Made by a program: the position numbers and the translations under genes. The notes beneath the pieces are model-generated. The model was not told the DNA's origin. It saw nothing but the letters and a program-made list of their open reading frames with translations, and made no database searches. A stretch of DNA of 64,000 nucleotides from Hygrocybe punicea (lineage: Eukaryota; Basidiomycota; Agaricomycetes; Agaricales; Hygrophoraceae): the NCBI GenBank assembly GCA_963556145.1, contig OY744469.1, positions 124,001 through 188,000 of the forward strand, in the 5' to 3' direction. This document shows positions 43,655-53,871 of this stretch, piece by piece (positions within the stretch are counted from its first letter, which is position 1; the number at the start of each line of letters is the position of its first letter).

Positions 43655-44644
43655 CTAGGCAATCCAGTCCCCATCTTCTCCAACACTCTCAACGCAGCGG
43701 TTAGCATACCTGAAACCAGCACCATCCTTCACCAATGCGAGCATGTCTCTCTTACATCCTTGGCCCATCTCGCCAAATTCCAGAGTCTCGAAACGTTTGA
43801 GCGCATCATCGTACTTGAGTGGATTTCGTCCATCGAGTAAAAATCTGCCCATTCCATTCCACCACACAGTGTACCAATCTTCATTGCACCGCTTGGGTTT
43901 GTTACAATCGGCAGCATGAAAGCTAACTATCGGCGGCTCAGTTGCAATGATCCGTTTATGCTCCTCGAGGGTCTCCTTGACTTCTGCTACAGCCTAAAAA
44001 ACATTTGGACCAATCATGTTTTTATGTTCCATAGTTAGCTCATGAAATCGCGTGCCGACCAACCGTGAAAATGCGAATTCAAAGAAAAGCCGTGTATTGA
44101 ACTCGAAGCAGAGTTGGATTAGGTGAGCTGGGTGGAAATGCCATTTGCGTGCTTGTATGCTGTGCATTGCAAAAAGCTGCGTGGATTCTGACATGAAATA
44201 GCGGCTGAGATGGAGGAGTCGGACAAGAACATCATTCTGGAAGGGTGGTGGGGTGAATCTTCAATCGCAAGGTGAGTAATCCATCTGTTATTATGTAGAG
44301 ACTGAGTGTACCTTCCATATGCCTGCGAAATAAATATATCAAACTCGGCTTCGGCAACATTGAGAACACAAATGGGTCGAGCTTCTGTCCCTTCTATCCC
44401 TTCTGCGTCTGAAACAGTATTGTAAATCTGCGGCATTGAAAACATGTCTGAAAACATCTTTGACGCTCGTGATAGTGTCTTTGAGTCAAGTTTGTAGAGA
44501 GTGTTTTTTACCTACCGCAAAAAAATCCATTCTCATTTAGTTGATTGGATGGAGGATAAAGGCACCTACACGAAAGACATGAGTCCCTTGGAGATCCCAA
44601 TTAATTGGGTGTCTGATAGGGACTTGTGAAGTACTTTCTGCCAT
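43655..44644 (-). CDS. BTB/POZ-like domain protein
   Basis: Exon 1 (44644-44570) encodes 25 residues from MAESTSQVP. After a GTAGGT...TTTTTTTGCGGTAG intron, exon 2 starts at 44511 with KNTLYKLDSKTLSRASKMF, which fits the start of a BTB fold as seen in many basidiomycete proteins of this layout. A further exon carries helical sequence (DVLVRLLHLSRYF..., ARKWHFHPAHLIQL), and the C-terminal exon (EDWYTVWWNGMGRF... to GDWIA) ends at TAG 43657-43655. BTB domains mediate dimerisation and adaptor functions, often with ubiquitin ligases; nothing more specific can be claimed. It is head to head with the gene at 44698, with 53 bp between start codons. Confidence 0.6.
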
Positions 44645-44697
44645 CTCAGAATGTGTCGGTTGTTGAATTGAGAAGAAAGGCTGACAAAAAGAGACAG

Positions 44698-45268
44698 ATG
44701 TCACGCCTTGTTCGTTGTACCATCATGGTTGATATCCTTCATCCCCAGCCCGACTTCCATCGGCTTGCTAATGGTCTTAGGGATGTAATCACTCAGGTTG
44801 AGCTCATCCCGAACATTCCACCTCCTGGGGATAATATTCGAGAGTTATCGGACCTTATCAAACAACTAAGCACCAAAATCGATGGCATCCAGACCATGGT
44901 TGATAGGATTGACCAAACGTGAGTGCATGTTTTTACATGGTATTATTGCATGTCTCATGAAGATGCTCTTAGCCAACGTTTGATGCCAATGCGCCTTGCA
45001 AATTCCAGTGCTGGTCGGAGTGCCCCATTGCGAGGACTCCAAGGTCTACTCCAAGCACCAGCACCAAGGACTCGTGAGGAATTGATTGCATTTACAAGTA
45101 TGTATTGTACTTTCTATGAGCAGGAAATATTGATTTGGTGCCACAGCTGCAAACTGCATAGCAGCCGCAAACAATCTTGGTCTCCCGATGCTACCCCCCA
45201 ACCCAGCTCCCACAGTAGCTGTTCGAAGACAACAGATTGCGGATTACCTAGGTGTGATCCTGGACTGA
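44698..45268 (+). CDS. Small hypothetical protein (~150 residues)
   Basis: Exon 1 starts at ATG 44698 (MSRLVRC) or at the in-frame ATG 44725 and runs to 44918. A GTGAGT...CTTAG intron is followed by an exon containing RLMPMRLANSSAGRSAPLRG, then a GTATGT...CACAG intron and a last exon (ANCIAAANNLGLPMLPP...) ending TGA at 45268. All junctions keep the frame. A coiled-coil-like stretch (IRELSDLIKQLSTKIDGIQT) precedes the first junction. Similar small proteins of unknown function are common in agaricomycetes. No localisation signal is evident. Confidence 0.55.
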
Positions 45269-45629
45269 ATCAAACGGTAAGATTTTGACCTGTCTCATTC
45301 AGTGATTCATCTATTTATGCGAAATAGAAAAGCGCGATTACTCCCTCATTTCTCTTTATATCAATGCATTGTACAATAGTTTTGAAATGAGCATTGTATA
45401 TTCCCATGAATGTCTTATCCTGCTCAACTGATGCTCAGCGATGCCATCAACAAAGAGCACACTTAAGTTCCACCCTCGTGTTACCAACTTGGTAATATTT
45501 TCTGTATTTACTTCATAACATCTACGTTTGGATTATGGAAGTGATAGTAAAGGTGAAAGAGTGGCAGCGGCTTCGCAAGAAATAATAGAGAGTGTGGGAT
45601 CAAATGTTGGAATGTAATGACAGGGATCA
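45269..45629. other. Intergenic, no gene seen
   Basis: AT-rich sequence between two convergent genes. It probably holds both 3' ends, but no specific signal was recognised. Confidence 0.5.
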
Positions 45630-47105
45630 AATAGTGACTCGACGGATTTCATAGGCAGGTGCCCACGGATTGATAAATGTTGTAGGGTCCCACTCGCTGC
45701 ACAAAAATAATTCATCCGCCAAGGGCGCTACAACTCGCGGGGGTTGGGACACAGAGCGCAATGCCACGGCCACTGTGTTCGCAGTCACAGGTACTTGTGT
45801 TGGGGGAAAGGGGACCAACAATGTACTAAAGTTGCTGTTGACAGAGTGGTGAGATTCAATATGTCCTGTATTGGATTCAGGGAAATCTACACGGAAAACC
45901 ATACATTAGTGTGAAATGGGGGGAAATCCAACAACATACGGCCTGAAGGACCAGCTTCGGAGATCCTGGACATGCCCATCGTCAGGTTCTCACAAGAAGC
46001 CCGGCTTAATATCCTGGATTGTTTTGGTTTCCTGGCAGTAGCGCTAGAATCAATCTCTGTTTTGGTGGCCCTCTTCTCAGATTCAGAAGAGGAATCGCGA
46101 ACACGCTTGGGCTGCAAGTTGACAAATCAGTTTTAGCATCGGCATATGTAACAACAGACAAACCGCTCGCATCACTGCTCTCAGAATCTTGTGAAGCAGA
46201 GTCTTCCTCAGCCGCGTAATTTGGATCCCAGCTTTTATAAACCTTGACAGGAATGGCATCACGAAAGGCTGGAACTGTGATCAGTGTTTGAACATACAAA
46301 CAATAATCCACTCACCGAAGTAGATATGTGAGTCTGCAATACTACATTTCTCTCGTCCCTTATAGCGAAATAGATCCCTCCCCGTTGGCTGCATAGTAGG
46401 TACAACAGATAACTGTCGGCCTTCTTTGTTCAAAAGTACCCACTGCGGAGCATCGCGATTGCGGGTTCGACGATTTACCATTGAGTGAATATAACCGAAT
46501 GCAAGTGGGAAGATTTCTTCGAGCCACAACTCAACTCGCCAGTAGTCCCAGTTTTGGTTGAATGCAAGGTTGCCATCTAGCTTCGCACAGCCTCTCTGCT
46601 CCATTAATGCAAGTGTTGTGTGTGATGGAGGCCGCTTGTCATTCAAATCTCCTTCAGGCTGTTCAAATAGTGTAATCATCATTCATTGATGTGGTAGACG
46701 GATAGATGGACTCACATCTACGCCACAAATAATTGCAACAATGGAGGAAACCTGCACCAGCTTTGCATCGGCCTGATGACAGTATGAGTCCATGATTATG
46801 CAAGAGCTAACAATACGCACCAAAGATTTGCCTTTGCTGCGAGACAACTTTCCCGATTTTCCACCAGAAAATCCTTGAAGCGTCTCTGCTCTAGCCTTCT
46901 CGAAAGTGGGCGGAACAGACTTCTTTCTTTCAAGGTCTTAAAAGATTTTCAGTACACTGGCCTTTTCTGTGGGTTCAGCCACTAACTTCGGGTGTTTGCT
47001 TCTACCATGGCCACACTCCGCACATGCTAGTGGTGTAGTAGGGTCTTCCGAAGGTGAGAACTCTTCACAATCACAGTTATTGCCCCCTCGGCATAAAGGT
47101 AACAT
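45630..47105 (-). CDS. Hypothetical protein with N-terminal zinc-binding Cys cluster
   Basis: Start ATG at 47105 gives MLPLCRGGNNCDCEEF followed by CAECGHGRSKH, a C-x-C...C-x2-C-x3-H arrangement typical of a small zinc site. Later exons: a basic Ser/Lys-rich stretch to about 46825, a short exon (ADAKLVQVSSIVAIICGVD), a conserved-looking exon (PEGDLNDKRPPSHTT..., NQNWDYWRVELWLEEIFP), then acidic Ser-rich and Lys/Arg-rich exons towards 45630. An in-frame TAA near 46940 may be a nonsense change or belong to an unrecognised intron, so the gene may be damaged. The family has no known function as far as I can tell. Confidence 0.5.
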
Positions 47106-47149
47106 GAGGCCACCACAAGTGAGCGATGAGCGAAGATGTCAAATGAACC

Positions 47150-47163
47150 AAATTTTATATAAG
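47150..47163 (-). promoter_or_regulatory. TATA box candidate for the Cys-cluster gene
   Basis: Minus-strand CTTATATAAAATTT lies about 45-60 nt upstream of the ATG at 47105. It is the clearest TATA-like element beside a gene in the window. Confidence 0.5.
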
Positions 47164-47183
47164 CTCTGCTTGGACTCCAAACT

Positions 47184-49624
47184 CTAAATATTACAAGTAT
47201 CGCTATTCAAGAAGTGTGTAAGTACATGTAGTGCTTGGACCCATAGAATCGCTCGGCTCTTCCAGATGGGATCTGCTAGTGATAGCTGGACTCCCTTCCC
47301 ACCTCGTTTCCCCACTGGAAGAAATTCTAGAAACAGATAATCATCACCTTCCCACTCATCTGGGTGCAAACCATACCCTCTCGGTTGGAGTTCCTGCTCA
47401 ATAACCTTTGCAAGAACCAGTAGAAAATGTTCCTTGGTTTTCTTGTCACCAAATGGGTTGCTATGATGGGGGGGGGCTGACGCCTTCATGTTGGACATTT
47501 GACTGTTGGTCTGCACGTACCCCTGGGGCTGGGATGTCTGATCTTGAACCAGCATTGTCCCGAGGATGTCCGGCTCCTGTTTGGCCATTACGACGGTGGA
47601 CTCTGTCTCCATAGGTACCATAGTAACGATCAATGATGTCGGGATGCAATCCCTCACAGTCATCCTTATCGATGCCATGCTTGAGTTGTCTGAGTAACCG
47701 CAAGTCCTCTTGCAAAGCAGTAAGCATCGGAGTGTTGGAAGGTATATTATTAGAACATACATTTGGGCTTTTGTCATTTGCACTTGCAATTGGATGGCAA
47801 TTCCATTCCTTCTGAAACTCAGCACAATTGTTGTTGATGTCCTGGAGGAAGAGCATATGGAGAAGCCACAGATGGGCTGGATTGGAGGCGTCCAAGTGAT
47901 GGTGGCTCTCAAGTCGGCTGAAGAACGCTCTCCAACGGTGTGCAAACTGCATACCAACCTCCACCCAAAGACGTTCGATTCGTGTGTTGCGGGTTGAGCT
48001 TTATACACACATACAGTATTCAATGGCTCCTTTGAACACAAAAATTAACCTAAAATGCCACAAGTAGCCAAATTATCTTGAACAACATCTGAGTAGACAG
48101 AAGGTTGCTCATATATTTAAAGACCTCTCATACCAATTTTCAAATAAATCCGTTCATATTTGAATGTTTTATGATCAAAACATTAGTGTTCAAAGGAGTG
48201 ATCAGATTTCTCTCTTCTTTGTGAATATCCAGTTTCTAATTTTATTGGTGGTTCTGAATAAAAATCAATATTCAGATGGGTTCAGATGATGCACTGAAGG
48301 AATTAGAACACTTTTTAGCAGTAGAAATCAGTACAGAATCAATTATATTAGGGTGTTCAAAGGACTGGTAGTGTTCAAAGGAGCCATTGAACACTGTATT
48401 GTCAGTAAAATTGATCATTCAGTATGGCTAAACTCACGAGCCCCACATGAATGACGAACGTTTGGGGCCATTCTTCACTATCATGTATATCGCACAGTAC
48501 ACATTTTCTCCTCCTCGATCCCCACGCATACGAGACGGCATACCATATTCACCCAAGGCATCAAGAAAAAGATCGAGGACTGTTATTGCACGATTATTTG
48601 TGCTTGCCCGTAAGGCGGTAACCTGTAATTTTATATGGTGGTTCAGTTTTCGTAATAGAATAGTTGAGCCATCATCTGCTGAACTTACTGTTCTGGAGTA
48701 ACCATCAATGAATCCATGTATGACTATCCCCCATCGTATCAATTTATGATGTCCATCGAGATGCCATAAGGCGTTAGGCTGCTTTACAAGATACTTCTTC
48801 CATCGGATCACTTTTCGTTCTCGCAAAACCTGACCCAGCCCATCCACCCGCTTCAACAATAATTTTACACGATGGCGTTGGATTCAAAGCCCATGGTTTC
48901 GTAGAAACCTGACTAGGTAGTGTATTCCTGATTCTGGTTTTCGAGCCTTGAATGTCCGGACCAGAATGTCCAGATCAGCATTGCTGATCCTGGAATATTG
49001 TGGGAGAACACCATGCCATTTCATATATAGACGATGTACATTCCGATGCATGCCGAGTAAGTCTGCAAGTTCGGTGAGCCTCAGCTGGTGTTGGGCAGAG
49101 GAGGTTTCATGGAGAAAATCGAGATTGACTACTTTACAAGGACGTCCTGGTTTGCCAGTTCGAACTAAGGTGACCATGTCTGGTACTATGACTCGAGCAT
49201 CCTCGCTAGAATACAGAGTACAATAAAAACAGTAGCAATTGATGTTAAAATTTACCCACCATTCTCCAGCGAGCTCCCCAATGCCCCATAAAGTGACCAC
49301 CAGATTTCCAAACAGCTCAGCACCAGTCTGGAGCCATTCCACAGGCAATCGAGACTCATCGGGACTCCCTTCAGCCTCGCTCTCCTTCTCCATTGCAACA
49401 AGAACAGGTATAGCATCAGAGATTATGATATCAATGTGAAAAGCTACTCGGAGTGGGTTGATGGCAGAATCTTGCTGGATGATGTTAGATGCGTGACGGT
49501 AAATGTCGGCCAGTACTTGATGGGCAATTTGAATGTTGGCTGACCAAGTGTGATGCAATGCATGAGGTAGAGAAGGGAAGGTCGACGGAAGAGTTGGAGG
49601 AGATGGAGGTGCAGGTGAACTCAT
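47184..49624 (-). pseudogene. Integrase-core (DDE) domain protein, basidiomycete type
   Basis: Starts MSSPAPPSPP at 49624. The N-terminal part includes LGMHRNVHRLYMKWHG. The integrase-like core has Asp in ALWHLDGHHK, Asp in RMRGDRGGEN and Glu in TRIERLW, with the Asp-to-Glu region spread over several short introns. The downstream part (HLWLLHMLFLQDINNN... and GLHPDIIDRYYG) matches the family tail. Similar uncharacterised integrase-core proteins occur in fungi and animals and probably derive from transposons. A TGA near 48882 lies where relatives carry Arg, so a CGA-to-TGA change is likely and the copy is probably inactive. The intron between the second Asp and the Glu holds a MITE (48014-48396). 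Confidence 0.75.
48014..48396. mobile_element. MITE (383 bp) with TA duplication inside an intron
   Basis: Ends are CAGTATTCAATGGCTCC and GGAGCCATTGAACACTG, inverted and almost identical, flanked by TA at 48012-48013 and 48397-48398. It lies within an intron (donor near 48432, acceptor near 47998) of the integrase-core gene. Further TTCAAAGGAGT motifs occur internally. No coding capacity; Tc1/mariner-type by its duplication. Confidence 0.85.
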
Positions 49625-49816
49625 ACTTGAGCTCGAGCGCCCAAGGTCAAGACTGGTGATCTGATCCGAGTCAGTCCAAAATGGTAAATCATTTCAGTCC
49701 GTTAGCTTGATTCCGTTTCTTGCCCACTCCTCTGATATGCTTAATATATATGATTGGTAGCAACTAAGTTATGACTAGGAAGATGTTTTTTTTAATGTAT
49801 TAACCTCATCGCGCAA
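49625..49816. promoter_or_regulatory. Upstream region of the integrase-core gene
   Basis: Short spacer between the ATG at 49624 and the foldback element. It presumably holds the promoter of the minus-strand gene. No specific box was recognised. Confidence 0.3.
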
Positions 49817-50461
49817 ACGCATCAGGAAAACCTGATATTACTTAATTTTGTCTTAGGGTGTCTTAGTGCATCTTGATCTTTTTAAATTTTGTAATTAAGA
49901 TGATCAAGAAACTGTACCTGCTTGGGCCAAGACAAATTTTCTTAATTTGTCTTAATTGTAAAAAAAGTTCAGGTGGGAGAAATGTGAGTTGATGGCTTGA
50001 AAAAGCCTTTGTCTTGGTAGAATTTGCAGATAGTGATGAAAATTGGACTGTTTACAAGCAGTATAAAATTGGGATTAAGACCGACTAAGACAATTAAGAC
50101 AATCTAAGAGATTAAGACTTCCCACATGACAATTTTACCTTTTAGTTGAGTTGGTGTCTTAATGTCTTAATTGTCTTAGTCGGTCTTAATCCCAATTTTA
50201 TACTGCTTGTAAGCAGTCCAATTTTCATCACTATCTCTACCTAAAATGTGCAAATTCTACCAAGACAAAGGCTTTTTCAAGCCATCAACTCACATTTCTC
50301 TTACCTTAAATTTTTTTACAATTAAGACAAATTAAGAAAATTTGTCTTGGCCTAAGTAGGTACAGTTTCTTGATCATCTTAATTACAAATTTTAAGAAGA
50401 TCAAGATGCACTAAGACACCCTAAGACAAAATTAAGTAATATCAGGTTTTACTGATGCGTG
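49817..50461. mobile_element. Foldback / MITE-like element, ~300-bp arms
   Basis: Starts ACGCATCAGGAAAACCTGAT and ends with the near reverse complement (ATCAGGTTTTACTGATGCGT). Arms of about 300 bp with some mismatches and small gaps meet near 50140. They are rich in CTTAATTGTCTTAG motifs. No gene and no clear target duplication. One end sequence recurs at 33306-33321. Confidence 0.85.
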
Positions 50462-50511
50462 CAGTCTCTATCGCGGGAAATAATAAAAGTGCATTTGTCA
50501 CGCCATAGACG

Positions 50512-50835
50512 ATGACGTGCTTCCGATGTGAGGAGACGGGTCATGTTGCGAGGGAGTGTACGAATCGTTCTGTGAGTCCTTTTTATTTATTTATGTAGCT
50601 ACACATTAATAAATTGCCTACCAACCGATAGAAATGGAAATGCCCGAATTGCGATCAGCGGGGACACCAGGTTTGGGAATTTGCTAAACCGCGGGATATG
50701 TCAAAGATGAAATGTCACGGTTGTGGAGGAGTAGGGCATGTCGTGTCCCAATGCCCAACTCGAACATGGCGAAATCTTCCTCGGGCCAAAGGTTGGCCAT
50801 TAAAATACAACCCACAGAATTCAAGTTTGTGCTGA
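50512..50835 (+). CDS. CCHC zinc-knuckle protein (nucleic-acid binding)
   Basis: Exons 50512-50571 and 50632-50835, joined across a 60-nt GTGAGT...ATAG intron, give 87 residues in phase. There are three zinc-knuckle positions: CFRCEETGHVAREC (intact C-x2-C-x4-H-x4-C), CPNCDQRGHQVWEF (last Cys replaced by Phe) and CHGCGGVGHVVSQC (intact). This resembles the CNBP/Gis2 class that binds single-stranded nucleic acids, though with fewer knuckles. It could also be a fragment of a larger protein: it starts just after the foldback element, which may have removed a 5' part. The loss of the middle cysteine suggests relaxed constraint. Confidence 0.6.
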
Positions 50836-51240
50836 TGTCATCTCTTATTAGAGCCTTGCAATACCTGTGGTAGCCCATGAGCGCTTCTCTGTTGTTGATA
50901 CGATACAACCCTTTTTTTTTGGCTTATACGTGAATCCAATGCAGGCACTGTACTGTCCATCGCAAACCATTTTCACGGGGTACTCATCCTCCAAAGACAG
51001 TAAAGTTGGATTCGGATTCCAGTGCTCACAGTTCAATCCCAACAGCTCCCAAAGAGAATACTACTGCTCCTGGACCGTCATCCGAAGCCAAGAACAAAAG
51101 TGATAGTACTACTACTACTACTTCTACCCCAACAACAACGTGTGTTCGCAGTTGGACTTGTAAAAACCCCAAAAAGTACTGATTCTCTGGCTATCATGAT
51201 ACCAGTAAACAAAAGGACGATAAACAGACAACACAAGCGA

Positions 51241-52723
51241 TGAATTTTAGCCTCCAAGAAACCGCCAAGTTCGCAGCAGGAGATTATGACAAGGCCATTT
51301 CCCTATTTACTAATGCCATGTTGGTGTCATCCGTGATTTTTTGATATGTACTCACACATACAATTGACCAACTACTTAGCTTTGGACGCAACAATCGTAT
51401 CCTTCTACACCAATCGTGCGACAGTCTATGTGAAGACGGAAGAATATGCCACTGCGTTGAGAGATTTTCAGCATGCATCGTCGATGAACATGTACGAACC
51501 TACCGCAAAAGTCCTTGTTCACAAGGCGCGTTGTCTCTTTTTTCTAGGATCACGCTCAGCTGCACTGTCAGCGCTCCGTGAGGCCCAGTCCTGCGATCCT
51601 GGATATGCAGATGCTTCGACATTGAAGAGCCATATGCTTGAACTAGGAAATCATATGACCAGCTATACAGAAGCTTCGGCGCGTAAGCACTGGCGAACGA
51701 CAAGATCTGCTTATGAATCCTGCTTGAAGATATACGCTCAAGAAGGCGGAGACGCACCGGTTGAGGTATGTTGTTGGGGAATCGAGCTGTTTATTGTTGA
51801 AAGTAATGGGGACGAGGCATTAAAAGCTGTCAAGTGCGTGTCTCCATATCCATTCATTGCATTACTGTCTTAATTCCCCTATGCACAGTGTTATTCTACG
51901 CAAGGAGGTGAAATCGCCGGAAGCGATGGTTCTTCATGCTTGGGTGCTATTTCTTACTGCGAAATTATCTGAAGCCCTTGCACAAATCACGACGGCTGAG
52001 ATTAAATCCAGACGACAACTGTGCAAAAATACTCTGTACTAGGATCAAAGGTGTTGAACAATTACAAGATCAAGGCAACACATTATTTCGCTCAGATCAA
52101 TGGCACGATGCCATAGCAAAATGGCAAGATGCATTGGAGGTATCGTGGTCTTTTTGTGTGTGTTTTGTTTCGCCGGCGATATTGACTAGATTGGCAGATT
52201 GTAGCTGAGAATGATGAAGAAGGGTGCAGTGGGCTGATACGGGCAACTTTATTAAGAAGCGCTCTGTTTGAGTTATACCAGATTGTTTCAAACAACTCAA
52301 ATTCAAGTCTGTGTAGCTTTGCAATTGAGAGACTGGAGTCAATCTTTGGCTTCATATTATTTTCTGCCACCCTACTGGGGCTCTTTAGCTTTTTCTCTTT
52401 GGACCCCCATTAGGTTGGTTGTATGATAGATATCTTCCCTTGTTATTGAACAAAGGAACTGCTATGATGAAAGTGCGCACCTGTCCCTTTAATTTCAGGA
52501 ATACAATAATGGATCACCGGAAACAGCTAGGAAAATTCTCTGAAGCTCTCAAAGAGATCAACATGTCGTTGAAACTGAACCCAAATTACTTCAAAGCACT
52601 ATGGGCTAGGGCAAGAATCTATATTGGCCTGGAGCTTCCAGAGCCAGCCATTGAAGATTTTAAAGCTTCCATTCAGCACGGCAACTTGAATGCTAGTGAC
52701 TGGGGAGAGCTGCAGGCTGAACT
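51241..52723 (+). pseudogene. DNAJC7-like TPR co-chaperone, 5' portion (interrupted by Copia element)
   Basis: ATG 51241 starts a TPR repeat protein (AAGDYDKAISLFTNAM). Exons separated by short introns carry successive TPR-like helices: FYTNRATVYVKTEEYATAL, LHAWVLFLTAKLSEAL, QGNTLFRSDQWHDAIAKWQDAL, KLGKF-type SEALKEINMSLKLNP and ALWARARIYIGLELPEPAIEDF. The frame reaches GELQAEL at 52723, where an 8.5-kb Copia element begins. The J domain follows at 61274. Arrays of TPRs with a C-terminal J domain define DNAJC7 (TPR2), an Hsp70/Hsp90 co-chaperone in the cytosol. Any residual transcript would yield a protein lacking the J domain. Exon limits are approximate. Confidence 0.75.
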
Positions 52724-53037
52724 TGTAGAACTAAATATTGACAATATAATCTCAGTGCAAGAACAATACGCAGCTGATGTATTTAGTGTTACCTAAATAT
52801 TGACAATATAATCTAGTTGAAGTCAATAAGAGGTAAAAGAAAATAAGGGAACAAGTGGCTGACCTCAGTGCGAGAACAATATGCAGCTGAGGTCTCTACG
52901 CTACTAGAACTAACTTATATACCTTAACAAAGGGTAAGGTAAGAAAGGAGACAGAAAAGGCAAATCTAATCTAATCTAATCTAGCGGTTATCTAATCATT
53001 GTTGATTCGGTACTTATAGCCGGTTTGTCATTCAACA
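52724..53037 (-). repeat. Copia 3' LTR
   Basis: 314 bp, TGTAGAAC...TCATTCAACA on the plus strand. It contains two similar CAGTGCRAGAACAATAYGCAGCTG units and an ATCTAATCTAATCTA run. Homologous to 59614-61268. Confidence 0.93.
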
Positions 53038-53871
53038 CTCCCCCTCAAACCGCGCAAAGTCCGAGTTCTGACGCGAAATGTTTAACTTTGGCCGAGGGTA
53101 GTGCTTTGGTGAGTGTGTCCACTACCATGTCATCGGTTGGGCAATACACGAGGTGTAACTTGCCTTCTTCAATCACCCATCGGATGAAGTGTAGACGTAC
53201 ATCAATATGTTTCGTGTGCGCATGATACTGATGTTCCTTCGATAGGGCGATCGTGGATTGATTGTCGGAAAAGAGTGTCGTTGGGGAAGTGATGGGACCG
53301 AAGACTTGGGATATGAGTGAGCGCAGCCAAAGTGCCTCCTTCACCACGTGAGTAGCCGCTATGTATTTGCTTTCCATCGTCGACAACGGGACTATGTCTT
53401 GCTTATTACAGCTCCAGGATACGGCCCCCCCATTTAAGATGAAAGCATAGCCATTGATTGCACGTCGATCCTCCGCCATACTCCCATCAGCATCAGCATA
53501 GCCTATTAGACTGTTTTTAGTGTTACCATAGGACAGCCAAAGGTGAGTGGTCCCCGCGAGATACCGGAGAACATGCTTAGCAGCCTCCCAATGCGCTGGG
53601 CTGGGGTTCTTGGAGAATCTCGATAGCGTTGTCATGGCGAAAGCGATATCTGGGCGCATACCGAGACATGCCCACATCAAGGATCCGACGGCCTCAAGGT
53701 ACGGGACATCGCGCATGATGGCGAACTCATGTGTGGTTGAGGGCAATTGAGATGAGGTAAGCTTTACCTGAGTGTCCATTGGTGTGGATATAGGCTTACA
53801 GTCCTCAAGATTGAATTGGCGTACTATCGAATCGATGTATGATCGTTGTGAGAGGTGAATGGTCCTCGCGT

